Below are positions 1 to 8,043 of a DNA stretch of 64,000 nucleotides, in pieces. Each line of letters starts with the position of its first letter. Within the stretch, counting starts at the first letter, position 1. The DNA is taken from assembly GCA_964479585.1 (NCBI GenBank), contig CAYZMP010000004.1:1-64000 (forward strand), given 5' to 3'. The notes beneath the pieces were generated by a model. That model was given only the letters and a program-made list of their open reading frames with translations. It did no database searches and was not told where the DNA came from. The position numbers and the translations under genes were made by a program. Source of the stretch: UBA6182 sp964479585. GTDB lineage: Bacteria; Bacillota_I; Bacilli_A; Erysipelotrichales; Erysipelotrichaceae.

Positions 1-290
1 AAATTGCATTTTTCTTGTTCATTGACCAGTAAATGCTATAGGTCAAATAAGAAATCGAAAAATCACTCAAACCTTGTTATTGCTTGTTTCATATGGTTAT
101 CTATAGTTTAAAATACTATTTCAACATAATAAAACCATCCATACAAATGTTACTGTGGTGCTTTTTAGATTAATAAAACTTGAATGTCACAGTAATACTA
201 TGGTTGTTTCGTGATTTTAACATAGCTTCACGCAAGATTTAGTTTGTTGATACTTGATATGAATGATAACTTGTTTATTAATTACTTTTA
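1..290. other. Left-edge non-coding stretch
   Basis: No supported gene. The plus frame that is open from base 1 to about 111 is too short at a window edge to judge. An inverted repeat with 8-bp arms (TTACTGTG at 150-157, CACAGTAA at 188-195) is present, with no T-run to make it a clear terminator. The region is where the minus-strand PTS operon that ends at 291 would terminate. Confidence 0.4.
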
Positions 291-2354
291 CTAAAACTCT
301 GAATTATCAAACTCGTTTTTAATATAATGATCAATTAATGCATACGCTTGACTTGGTTTTTTACAGTTAATAAACTCGTCATAATTGGTTTGAACACCAA
401 AAAAAGCCATAATTTCACGTAGTATTTTCAAATGTGTTTCATGATCAATAGGTGCTAAAACTAAAATTACATTGGCTACTAACTCTTCAGAGAAGTATAT
501 ACCCTTTTTAAAGATTCCCATCGCTAATCCTAATCCAGAGACTCCATCTTCCGGTCTTGAGTGTGCTATTGCTAAACCTGGTTCTAAATAAATATATGGG
601 CCATTTGAAACTATGTTTCCTACCATTTTATCAATATACTCTTGAGATATTTTATTACTATCCAATAATGGTTGTGATGATAATTGTATCGAAGCACGCC
701 AATCTTTTTCTTCATTAAATACTTGAATATCACTCTCACTCATAATATCTATCATGGATGGGTTTTTAACAATAGGTATTTCAAAGTTTCGATTCATTTG
801 AGATTTAAAGAAAGCCGTTAGTTCATTTTTTAGCTGTTTATAATTTGAAGGTGCAACATATTTGGAAATAACCGAAATAACACCGTCTATAAAATCAGGA
901 TTGATACCTAAATTAATGTACTTGGATAAAGTGACAACGAGATTTGCCTTATCTTCTTCTGTTAAAATTGGATTCACTTTAATTGTGGGTATTTTTTCTC
1001 GTAATGTCACTGTAGATATGATGATATTTACATTTTTATCCGCTTCACTTAGTTGCTCTGTAGACACTATCTGATGGACTTGAAGGTCTGTGGATAAAGA
1101 TTCAATTTCTTTTTGTAACATTTTTGATGTCGCAACACTATCTGGACAATAAATACCTACTTGAAGCTTAACACGATGGTGCTTTCCTGCTTTCATATGA
1201 CCACCAAAATGTAATGTTAAGTACGCAGCTTCATTATCTGAAATAGGTACACCAATACTCTTACTTACATATTGCATTACATCTTTTGTTATTTGAAAAA
1301 GTTCTGGATAGTTAGATTTGATTTGATTAACTAATGGGTTTCCAATTTGAACTCCATATCGATACCGATATAGACTCATCTTTAAATGTACAAAAATGGC
1401 TCGTTCTATCTCCTGACGTTCACTAAATTCAATACAAGCGATACGCTCAAATTCACTGATCAAATTGCGAGTTAGTTCAAACATCTCTTGGTCCATTTTT
1501 GATGAAATTTTTAAATTTGGTGTTACTTGAATACGAGATCCAAGTAAGTGAATAGCAATATAGATAACTTCATTAACATCAAAATCATGGAAAATTTGAC
1601 GAGTATACACATACTCTCTTGTATCAATTACACTTTGAACATCAATATCCTTAAATGCATTTTCATTTAGTGGCTGTTCATTTTGACTTAAAAGTACAGC
1701 AAGTGATAATAATGCCCCTTCAACATAACGTGTATCAAGCAAGCATTCTATCTTTTTTAAACGACGTAGATTTTCATTAACATCTTCGACATTAATGGCA
1801 ATTAATACACCTCGATGATAGAGTTCAATAACTTTGTTAAAGTGAAAAAGAAAAACTGAACGCTTTTTAATTGCATTACCACGCACTCGTATACCATTAC
1901 GTTTTTCTGTCACAACTTTTAAATCAAAGTTGTTTAACTCTGTTTTTACTACATTCATATCTGCAATAATCGTATTTCGACTCACCAAGCATATCCCCAT
2001 TAGTTCATCAACATTAACTGCATCTTTACTTGTAAGTAAACGTAAAATAATAATGCTTATTCTTTCCATAGGCAAAAACTGAAAATAAGGTTGTGGTATA
2101 TTTTCAGTTGATAAACTATGAATGGTGTCTTTTTGTGGCTCACTTAAATACAAACCCTTGTTTCGTTCGATTTGTATTTCATCCACATTTACTGTCACTA
2201 ACCAATCGTTAATCTTACACAAGTCATAATAAATGCTTCGTCTAGAAACATTCAACAATTGTGCTAACTGGTTAACAGTAATGTAGTCATGTGAATTTAA
2301 AAGTGTATTTAAAATTGATTGACTACGTGAATCTAGTGGAAAGTTTTGTGTCAT
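291..2354 (-). CDS. PRD-containing transcriptional regulator with EIIB-like and EIIA domains
   Basis: This is a PTS-controlled transcription activator of the MtlR/BglG-like class. In order it shows an N-terminal HTH (about residues 10-50), a second winged HTH (about 95-160), PRD1 with His269 (IAIHLLGSR), PRD2 with His382 and His386 (LTLHFGGH), an EIIB-gat-like domain with a Cys near 403 (VGIYCPDSVATS) and a C-terminal EIIA domain with His598 (LAIAHSRPEDG). Family members are phosphorylated on these residues by HPr or EII proteins and thereby sense PTS flux. It is the last gene of the galactitol-type PTS operon and is the obvious regulator of that operon. I place the start at 2354 because GAGGGG lies 6 bases before it; the ATG at 2360 touches the ribosome binding site. 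Confidence 0.9.
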   Translation of the reverse strand: MTQNFPLDSRSQSILNTLLNSHDYITVNQLAQLLNVSRRSIYYDLCKINDWLVTVNVDEIQIERNKGLYLSEPQKDTIHSLSTENIPQPYFQFLPMERISIIILRLLTSKDAVNVDELMGICLVSRNTIIADMNVVKTELNNFDLKVVTEKRNGIRVRGNAIKKRSVFLFHFNKVIELYHRGVLIAINVEDVNENLRRLKKIECLLDTRYVEGALLSLAVLLSQNEQPLNENAFKDIDVQSVIDTREYVYTRQIFHDFDVNEVIYIAIHLLGSRIQVTPNLKISSKMDQEMFELTRNLISEFERIACIEFSERQEIERAIFVHLKMSLYRYRYGVQIGNPLVNQIKSNYPELFQITKDVMQYVSKSIGVPISDNEAAYLTLHFGGHMKAGKHHRVKLQVGIYCPDSVATSKMLQKEIESLSTDLQVHQIVSTEQLSEADKNVNIIISTVTLREKIPTIKVNPILTEEDKANLVVTLSKYINLGINPDFIDGVISVISKYVAPSNYKQLKNELTAFFKSQMNRNFEIPIVKNPSMIDIMSESDIQVFNEEKDWRASIQLSSQPLLDSNKISQEYIDKMVGNIVSNGPYIYLEPGLAIAHSRPEDGVSGLGLAMGIFKKGIYFSEELVANVILVLAPIDHETHLKILREIMAFFGVQTNYDEFINCKKPSQAYALIDHYIKNEFDNSEF

Positions 2355-2368
2355 CTCCATCCCCTCAC

Positions 2369-2998
2369 TTAATCAGTAGGAACCATACTCATATATGATG
2401 TGTCACAAATTGATTGTACATCAAACTTGCCATCTTTTACATGTATTTTTGTTAAACTAGCACCTGGAATGTGTCCATCTGACCAGTATTCTTTCCAAGG
2501 TCGACCTAAAGCATGCATCACAATTGAACGTACTACTAAACCATGACAAACAATCAGGATATTCCCCTTATCATGTTTACTTAAAATTTCGTTTAAACAT
2601 CTTATAACGTTATTATGAAAATCAGTTATAGGTTGTACTCCTTTTATTGGAGTCTTATAAGCTTCTGGATTATTGTAAAAATCATCAAATATTTCTGGAT
2701 GGTTTGCTATGGCTTCATCAAGGTTTTTACCTTCAAACTCACCAAAATGCAGTTCAATCAAATGATCACAAACTTCAATTTCTGTGTAGTGGTTTTCCAA
2801 AATTATTTCTGCTGTTTGTTTTGTTCTTCCGGTAGGTGAACGATACGCTTTTTCAAACTTCACATTTTGCAAATGTTTCGCAAGCTGTGCTGTAACTTCA
2901 AGACCTTCCTCGTTAAGTTTTGAATCCGATGTTCCTTGAAACAAACGTTGATCATTCATCACTGTTTTCCCATGTCTTGTTACATATAAAGTAATCAT
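2369..2998 (-). CDS. Histidine phosphatase family protein (phosphoglycerate mutase-like)
   Basis: The 209-residue protein starts with the RHG signature (TRHGKT, residues 8-13) that carries the phosphohistidine of the branch-1 histidine phosphatase superfamily. A second His in the CHG motif near residue 152 (LIVCHGLVVRS) completes the active site. It is a cytosolic phosphatase; members with this length act on small phosphoesters, and the family name alone does not fix the substrate. It overlaps the upstream small membrane protein gene by 4 bases and lies between the sugar catabolic genes and the regulator of the PTS operon, so dephosphorylation of an accumulating sugar phosphate is a reasonable inference. 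It is not a cofactor-dependent glycolytic mutase by length (those are about 230-250 residues). Confidence 0.85.
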   Translation of the reverse strand: MITLYVTRHGKTVMNDQRLFQGTSDSKLNEEGLEVTAQLAKHLQNVKFEKAYRSPTGRTKQTAEIILENHYTEIEVCDHLIELHFGEFEGKNLDEAIANHPEIFDDFYNNPEAYKTPIKGVQPITDFHNNVIRCLNEILSKHDKGNILIVCHGLVVRSIVMHALGRPWKEYWSDGHIPGASLTKIHVKDGKFDVQSICDTSYMSMVPTD

Positions 2999-3273
2999 TT
3001 CTTACCTTTGTTTTTCCTGTTTCTTGCTCGCAAATCTTCTATGGTTAAGTTTTCTTCTTCAATATTTGCTAGTTTTAAATACCCTTTTGGTATTGTCATA
3101 TACTTAAGATGAGGTTTTAATATTATCGCAATGACAAACGCAATGGCAAGCATAAATAAATTATCTGTTAAGAACCCTATGATTAAGTTTGCTAAAGATA
3201 TAATAACTAATCCATAAAACTCAATCGGTTTCATTCTGGTTCTTTTCTCTTTATTCTTCTGTATTGTAATCAT
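2995..3273 (-). CDS. Small two-helix membrane protein, function unknown
   Basis: I do not recognise a family. The product has a basic N-terminus, then two adjacent hydrophobic segments (FYGLVIISLANLIIGF and NLFMLAIAFVIAII), followed by a hydrophilic, highly charged C-terminal tail rich in Lys, Arg and Glu. It overlaps the aldolase gene upstream and the phosphatase gene downstream (ATGA-type overlap), so it is translated as part of the PTS operon. The start is uncertain: 3273 has a close GGAAGG, a GTG at 3303 is possible, and an ATG at 3234 would give a 79-residue protein beginning just before the first helix. A role as accessory protein to the transporter is only a guess. Confidence 0.55.
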   Translation of the reverse strand: MITIQKNKEKRTRMKPIEFYGLVIISLANLIIGFLTDNLFMLAIAFVIAIILKPHLKYMTIPKGYLKLANIEEENLTIEDLRARNRKNKGKK

Positions 3274-3904
3274 GTCCTTCCGTAGACTGGAACGTATGTC
3301 CACTAGCCTCTAACACTTTACACTGTACATAAGTGTATGCGTTAGTTTCTAATCTTTCTAACATATCATAACATTTTTTAAGTGAAACATCCGCTAAGAT
3401 AACCCCATGTTCTCTTAATGAAGTACCATATGGTAACGTATGATTTTCTTTAACTAATTTTTGTACATGCTCTCTAACTACTTCTGCTAACTCTACCGAT
3501 GTAGCTGGTGCATAACGTAAGCAAGGAAAACTACCCATTTTTTTACATGCTTCTGTGATAAGTGGCATTTCGATACCCATAGTCGCAAAAGGCATTAATT
3601 CTTTTGGATGTGCATGAATGATTGCTTTAACGCGAGGGTCAGTTTCATAAATGGCCATATGCATGTTTGTTTCACGCGTCATTTTACCATGCCCCTCTAC
3701 AATATTCATATCTTGATCCACAACTAGAATATTTTCTGGAACTAAACGGCACCATTTATCTTGAGACATCAACGTAGGTGTCATTATCCAATGTTCATCA
3801 TTAACTTTAACCGTTACATTTCCCCCAGCTGCGTTAGTTAACCAACGATCATACATCAACCTAACTACATCACACAAATCTTGTCTTTCTTGTTTATATA
3901 GCAT
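3251..3904 (-). CDS. Class II aldolase (fuculose-phosphate aldolase-like)
   Basis: A zinc-dependent class II (AraD/FucA) aldolase or epimerase of 217 residues. The glycine-rich phosphate loop (AAGGNVTVKV, residues 25-34), the acidic residue Glu78, the zinc ligands His97 and His99 (IIHAHP) and a third His at 166 (REHGVIL) are all present, so it should be active. Family members cleave ketose-1-phosphates to dihydroxyacetone phosphate plus an aldehyde, or epimerise pentulose 5-phosphates. It follows the PfkB kinase by one base, so it probably cleaves the product of that kinase or of the PTS. The exact sugar cannot be read from the sequence. Start supported by AAGGG 7 bases upstream. Confidence 0.88.
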   Translation of the reverse strand: MLYKQERQDLCDVVRLMYDRWLTNAAGGNVTVKVNDEHWIMTPTLMSQDKWCRLVPENILVVDQDMNIVEGHGKMTRETNMHMAIYETDPRVKAIIHAHPKELMPFATMGIEMPLITEACKKMGSFPCLRYAPATSVELAEVVREHVQKLVKENHTLPYGTSLREHGVILADVSLKKCYDMLERLETNAYTYVQCKVLEASGHTFQSTEGHDYNTEE

Positions 3905-3905
3905 T

Positions 3906-4838
3906 TTATACCCTTTCTATTTTGCATTCATTCATAAGCTTTAATGCATCTTCTACGTCAAAATGAGAAACTTCTCTTTGTTTTGCTTTTGAAGCCCCAA
4001 CAGCTGTACCATAACGAAGCACTTCTTCAAGTGGTGCATTTTCATGAATCTTCGCTACTAACCCAGACACAAAGAAGTCACCAGCTCCTGTTTCATTTAC
4101 CTCTTTGATGGTTGGAGGTGTGACCACGATTATCTCATCACCTTTTTTTGCAATAGATCCTTTTTTACCTAACGATACAACCCAAAATTCAGCTAAATCA
4201 TCCATTTCACGAAGTGCTTGTATATAATCATCTTGTGTATGAAGTTCTTTTCCCAAAAACTCTTGAAACTCAAACTCATTGGGCTTTACGAGTGTTGGTC
4301 TAAATTTTAAAGCAGTTGCTAAGTAGTCTTTTGTAGTATCCGCAATAATACGAGCTTCTCTATCTTTCACGATTTGCATTAAATCGTGATAGTCTTCTAA
4401 CTTAAAACCTTGAGGTGGAGTACCACTAAAGACAACGATGTCATCTTTAGCTACATTGTTTGCTAGAAAATCTTTAATTTTTTGAATACTTAATTCTGAT
4501 AAAACAAAACCACGTTGAGTAATCATGTAGCTTCCTAGCCCTGTTTCATCCACAACAATAATAGATTCTCTAGTTTCACAATTTTCTTGTTCAACGAAAT
4601 GACATTCTACTCCTTTTTTCTCAGCCAAATCTACCATCAACTTACCGTTACTTCCACCAACAACACCTGTAGCTTTGTTAGGTATGTTCATATAACTCAA
4701 AGCAACCGAAACATGGATGGCTTTACCACCAATATCATAAATTACATTTTTTGTTTTATTGTTTGCTTTACGAGTAAGTGTTCCTTCTACCTCAATAATA
4801 TGATCAATTGCTGTGTTTAATGTCACTGTAAATATCAT
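3906..4838 (-). CDS. PfkB family sugar-phosphate kinase (1-phosphofructokinase / tagatose-6-phosphate kinase type)
   Basis: A 310-residue ribokinase-fold kinase of the FruK/LacC subgroup: the N-terminal MIFTVTLNTAID and the GGKA motif (about residues 37-40) are typical of enzymes that phosphorylate a sugar that is already phosphorylated. The C-terminal NETGAGDFFVSG motif (about residues 248-259) carries the catalytic Asp and the anion hole. In the operon it comes after the galactitol-type EIIC and before a class II aldolase, so the pathway is likely PTS sugar phosphate, then bisphosphate, then cleavage. A strong hairpin (4857-4885) separates it from EIIC. RBS AAAGGAG is well placed. Fructose-1-phosphate, tagatose-6-phosphate or another ketose phosphate are all possible substrates. 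Confidence 0.87.
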   Translation of the reverse strand: MIFTVTLNTAIDHIIEVEGTLTRKANNKTKNVIYDIGGKAIHVSVALSYMNIPNKATGVVGGSNGKLMVDLAEKKGVECHFVEQENCETRESIIVVDETGLGSYMITQRGFVLSELSIQKIKDFLANNVAKDDIVVFSGTPPQGFKLEDYHDLMQIVKDREARIIADTTKDYLATALKFRPTLVKPNEFEFQEFLGKELHTQDDYIQALREMDDLAEFWVVSLGKKGSIAKKGDEIIVVTPPTIKEVNETGAGDFFVSGLVAKIHENAPLEEVLRYGTAVGASKAKQREVSHFDVEDALKLMNECKIERV

Positions 4839-4856
4839 TCTTTGCTCCTTTGTGTT

Positions 4857-4885
4857 AAAGACGACCTTGATTTAAGATCGTCTTT
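4857..4885 (-). terminator. Intercistronic hairpin between EIIC and PfkB genes
   Basis: Two 12-base arms (AAAGACGACCTT at 4857-4868 and AAGATCGTCTTT at 4874-4885) pair with one wobble around a 5-base loop. There is no long U-tract after it on the minus strand, so it is more likely a partial terminator or a 3'-end stabiliser that lets the transporter genes be expressed above the kinase and aldolase genes. Confidence 0.6.
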
Positions 4886-4901
4886 AGTAACTTAGTAAGT
4901 T

Positions 4902-6260
4902 TTATGCTTCTTCTTCGTCAAATGCTTTGTTTCTAGCTTTAAACTCTTTAACATATAAGAACCATAGCGCTAACCAACCAACAAGCATTGCAATTCCTAA
5001 GAAATCACCATTAATAACGTTCGCTGCACGTGAGAACACGAAGCGGAAGACAGGCATTTCCATTCCAGACCATGAGATCATTTGTCCAGCAGGAACATTG
5101 TATGTTCCTGTTGTAATGGCTAAGTCTGTGATAATTGGTGCCAATAAAGTACCAACATATAAGAAGATAGGAACTGACATAGCACCCATAACGATCATAC
5201 GAACAAGGTTTCCACCTGTGATAATTAATAGAGGTACTACTAAACAGATGTTGATAATACCACCAAGAGGTAGTACGTTGTTTCCTGGTAAGATAACTGC
5301 ATATAATAGTGTAATAGGTACTAAGATAATTGCAGCAACCCATAATTCTGGAGAACCAGCTAAGAAAGGCCAGTCAAGTCCAATAAAGAATTCACGTCCA
5401 GGGAAGCGTTTTTTCATAAATTCACCAGCTGCATCAGAAATAGGTGATAATGCAACCATGAATAGTTTAGCTACCATTGGGAACAATGTTAATGCTGTAC
5501 CTGTAGATACACCAACAGTTAAAGCACCTTGTACATCATAACCAGCAACTACTGCGATAATAACACCAATGATGAATCCCATTACGTGGTTTTCAGCAAA
5601 GATACCAATTTTGTCTTTTAATACTTCTGCGTCAATGTCAGCTTTTAATCCAGGAATCTTTTCCATTAATTTATTAAATGGGTTAAGAACCACTGCAAAC
5701 ATTGTCATGGAGTGTGGACAAGAAACTCCTGGGATACCTGTGGTTTTGTAGATTTGCTTTTGTGTTAAATCAGCATTCCACAGTTCAAATACTACTTGAA
5801 TAGCACCTACAACTAATGCTAGAGGTACTGAACCAGAAATAGCTGCAACCATAACTGCTGTTAAAATCTTATTCCAAACATTCCACAAGTCAACATTTAA
5901 TGTGCTTGTTTTGTTAATTGCAATCATAAACAAGTTGATAGCAATTTGAATTGGGAATAGTAAGAACGCATATGGCCAAGCCCAAGCAATTGCTGCTAGT
6001 GGTGCCCAACCTACGTCGATAGCTGTTAGTTGAATACCTGAGTTCTCAACTAGTGCCTCTGCTGCAGGGCTTAAAAATCCAAACATGAAATCAACGATTG
6101 TTCCCATACCAATGAAGGCAACCCCTAATGTCAAGGCGGCTGAGAATGCATCTTTGAATTTCATTTTTACTAGTAGACCAACAAATACCATTACTAGTGG
6201 TAGGAAAATGTGTGATCCAAGACCTAGTACATAATCAAAAATCGTTTGTAAAAAATCCAT
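4902..6260 (-). CDS. gatC: PTS galactitol-type transporter subunit EIIC
   Basis: A 452-residue polytopic membrane protein of the galactitol (EIIC-Gat) family. Seen are about ten hydrophobic segments, the family-typical stretch with VSCPHSMTMF near residue 178 and the C-terminal half with PGREFFIGLDWPFLAGSPE near residue 290. The protein moves its substrate across the membrane while EIIB and EIIA (the next two genes upstream) phosphorylate it. Gat-type EIICs handle galactitol and also pentitols and some ketoses. No polyol-phosphate dehydrogenase is encoded in this operon, which argues against a simple hexitol route and for a ketose or a pathway completed elsewhere. RBS AAAGGGG precedes the start. 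The symbol is by family and does not assert galactitol specificity. Confidence 0.88.
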   Translation of the reverse strand: MDFLQTIFDYVLGLGSHIFLPLVMVFVGLLVKMKFKDAFSAALTLGVAFIGMGTIVDFMFGFLSPAAEALVENSGIQLTAIDVGWAPLAAIAWAWPYAFLLFPIQIAINLFMIAINKTSTLNVDLWNVWNKILTAVMVAAISGSVPLALVVGAIQVVFELWNADLTQKQIYKTTGIPGVSCPHSMTMFAVVLNPFNKLMEKIPGLKADIDAEVLKDKIGIFAENHVMGFIIGVIIAVVAGYDVQGALTVGVSTGTALTLFPMVAKLFMVALSPISDAAGEFMKKRFPGREFFIGLDWPFLAGSPELWVAAIILVPITLLYAVILPGNNVLPLGGIINICLVVPLLIITGGNLVRMIVMGAMSVPIFLYVGTLLAPIITDLAITTGTYNVPAGQMISWSGMEMPVFRFVFSRAANVINGDFLGIAMLVGWLALWFLYVKEFKARNKAFDEEEA

Positions 6261-6325
6261 AAAATCCCCTTTCTTTTCTTTAGCGTATTACGCTATTTAT
6301 GATGAATTGGATAAACAACGATAAC

Positions 6326-6604
6326 TTATTTTTTCAGGATTTCAATAAGCTTATCTAACTCTTTATCCATGTTCATTCCGGTTAAAAATGCTATGCCATT
6401 TAATACTGGAACTGGATAATCTGTCTTTGGTGCAGTAATGGCAATGTATGCATCACATTGTTTGATATGAGTAGAGATCGATTTGATATCCACCGCATCA
6501 ACGTGAGCATTAATCTTCTTTTCTTTTAAAAGACGTGCTACTTTTGATGCAACCATTTGTGATGTTGCTACACCAGATCCACAAGCAACTATAACTCGTT
6601 TCAC
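6326..6604 (-). CDS. gatB: PTS galactitol-type EIIB subunit
   Basis: A 92-residue soluble EIIB of the galactitol/lactose-type fold. The phosphorylated cysteine is Cys8 in the loop ACGSGVATSQ. It accepts phosphate from the EIIA encoded just upstream and gives it to the sugar bound by EIIC. The start is a GTG at 6604, with GGAGG 7 bases before it; its first base is the last base of the EIIA stop codon, so the two are translationally coupled. Confidence 0.9.
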   Translation of the reverse strand: MKRVIVACGSGVATSQMVASKVARLLKEKKINAHVDAVDIKSISTHIKQCDAYIAITAPKTDYPVPVLNGIAFLTGMNMDKELDKLIEILKK

Positions 6605-7077
6605 TATGCTTCCTCCTTTTCTAGATGTATGTATTGTTTCAATACATCCATAATTTGGTTGGATGTATTTGCTGCTTCAAGTTTCTTCATTGCTTCTTCA
6701 TTCATAAACATATCAATCATGTTTTGAAGAAGTGTGATTTGACTATCCGCTTTTTTAACAACAAGCATAAAGATGTACTTTGCATTCACAGTGGAATCCA
6801 AGGTCCCCATTTCTCCAAAAGTTATTGGATGATGAGGTCGAGTTACTACGATACATGGTTTAATTACATGTTCAGGATCACCATGTGGTATTGCGACAGG
6901 AAATGGTTCTGATGGCAATCCCGTTGGATACTTCTTTTCTCTTGTTAGTATAGCTTCTAAATAAGTTGGACTCACATAATTATTTTCAATCAAGTAGTTC
7001 GACATTTTTTCTAAAAAGTCATATTGATTATCTGCATGATAATCTAGAAATATCAATTCTTCACTAAACAGTGTCAT
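6604..7077 (-). CDS. gatA: PTS EIIA subunit (fructose/mannitol-like fold, galactitol system)
   Basis: A 157-residue EIIA of the PTS_EIIA_2 family. The phosphorylated His65 lies in VAIPHGDPEH. It takes phosphate from HPr and passes it to the EIIB encoded downstream. It is the first gene of the PTS operon, behind a good promoter at 7107-7134. Two ATG codons are adjacent; the second (7077) sits 5 bases after GGAGG and is the better start. Confidence 0.9.
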   Translation of the reverse strand: MTLFSEELIFLDYHADNQYDFLEKMSNYLIENNYVSPTYLEAILTREKKYPTGLPSEPFPVAIPHGDPEHVIKPCIVVTRPHHPITFGEMGTLDSTVNAKYIFMLVVKKADSQITLLQNMIDMFMNEEAMKKLEAANTSNQIMDVLKQYIHLEKEEA

Positions 7078-7106
7078 CATTCCCTCCCTAGCAACAACCT
7101 AATTTC

Positions 7107-7134
7107 ATTATAGATTTTACGTGTCCAAATGCAA
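7107..7134 (-). promoter_or_regulatory. Predicted promoter of the galactitol-type PTS operon
   Basis: On the minus strand a -35 box TTGCAT (7134-7129) and a perfect -10 box TATAAT (7112-7107) are separated by 16 bases. About 70-90 bases further upstream, at about 7185-7205, lies an imperfect inverted repeat (TGTGTG...CACATA) between this promoter and the divergent aldolase gene; it is a candidate binding site for the operon's PRD regulator. Confidence 0.6.
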
Positions 7135-7331
7135 CCTTCTTTGAATCTAATTTTTGAACATGCAAAAATGCAAATTTGATATATTGTGTGAAAAAACACA
7201 TATTTGGGGGTTTTGTGCAAAAAATAGCATAAACCACCACATAATATGATTTTTCTACTATTTAAGGCTTTTTTTGTCTGTTGCAGTTGATGATGCAAAG
7301 TGCTAAACTCACATTGAAAGGAGCTATTATT

Positions 7332-7982
7332 ATGTTATTACAAAAAGAACGTGAAGAAATTGTTGCATTTGGAAAATTAATGCTATCCTCTGGTTTAACT
7401 CGTGGAACAGGAGGAAACCTAAGTATTTTTAATCGTGAAAAAGGACTTATGGCTATTTCTCCAAGTGGTATTCCGTATGAGCAAACTGAAGTTGAAGATG
7501 TTGTAATCATGGATTTAGATGGAAATATTGTTGAGGGAGATCGTGTTCCTTCTAGTGAAAATGTGATGCATGCGATTGTCTATAAAAAAAGAGACGATGT
7601 GGATGCGATGGTACATGTACACTCTACGTATGCAACAACCATTTCATGCTTAAATGAATCATTACCAGCCGTTGATTACTTAGTTGCATTTGCAGGAGGT
7701 AAAGAAGTACCATGTGCAAAATACGCGACATTTGGTACTCCTGAACTAGCTGAAAATGCCATCGAAGCGATGGGTAGTCTCAATGCTGTGTTGTTAGCTA
7801 ATCATGGTATGAATTGTGTCGCTAAAGACATGTCTACTGCTTTTGCAATCGCCGAACAATTAGAGTTTTGTGCTGAACTGTATGTTCGTGCTCGCTCTAT
7901 TGGTACACCTGTTATCTTAGATGATGCTGAAATGGAACGCATGTTGGTTCGCTTTTCCAATTACGGACAACGAAAAAAATAA
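7332..7982 (+). CDS. Class II aldolase family protein (fuculose-phosphate aldolase-like)
   Basis: A 216-residue class II aldolase, transcribed divergently from the PTS operon. It keeps the phosphate loop (GTGGNLSIFN, residues 26-35), the acidic Glu76, zinc ligands His95 and His97 (VHVHST) and the third His near 155 (LANHGM), so it should be catalytically competent. It differs clearly from the aldolase inside the PTS operon, so the locus has two independent active enzymes. The overall pattern (GGNLS, ISPSG, VHVHS) matches L-fuculose-phosphate aldolase best. The start at 7332 is set by AAAGGAG 8 bases upstream; an upstream in-frame extension lacks a binding site. Confidence 0.87.
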   Translation: MLLQKEREEIVAFGKLMLSSGLTRGTGGNLSIFNREKGLMAISPSGIPYEQTEVEDVVIMDLDGNIVEGDRVPSSENVMHAIVYKKRDDVDAMVHVHSTYATTISCLNESLPAVDYLVAFAGGKEVPCAKYATFGTPELAENAIEAMGSLNAVLLANHGMNCVAKDMSTAFAIAEQLEFCAELYVRARSIGTPVILDDAEMERMLVRFSNYGQRKK

Positions 7983-7991
7983 AAAAGACCA

Positions 7992-8043
7992 CTAACAAAT
8001 TGTTAGCAGCCTATGGAGAGTTTGAAGAAACTCTCTTTTTTAT
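7992..8043. terminator. Back-to-back terminators between convergent aldolase genes
   Basis: For the plus-strand gene, an 8-bp stem (GAGAGTTT 8016-8023, AAACTCTC 8028-8035) with a 4-base loop is followed by a T-run to 8041. For the minus-strand gene, a small inverted repeat CTAACAA/TTGTTAG at 7992-8006 is followed on that strand by a T-run at 7986-7980. The two genes converge here. Confidence 0.75.

Noticed and set aside
1..111. Plus-strand frame open from the window edge (36 codons), possible tail of a transposase or other protein
   Set aside because: Too short and compositionally ambiguous (Ser, Lys, Asn-rich with a hydrophobic end); without sequence to the left there is no way to support it.
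5011..5541. Long frames on both strands inside the EIIC gene
   Set aside because: They lie wholly inside a conserved membrane-protein gene and have no binding sites or recognisable motifs.
7077..7298. 73-codon minus-strand frame over the PTS promoter region
   Set aside because: It covers the promoter and divergent regulatory region, has no ribosome binding site and an unlikely composition.
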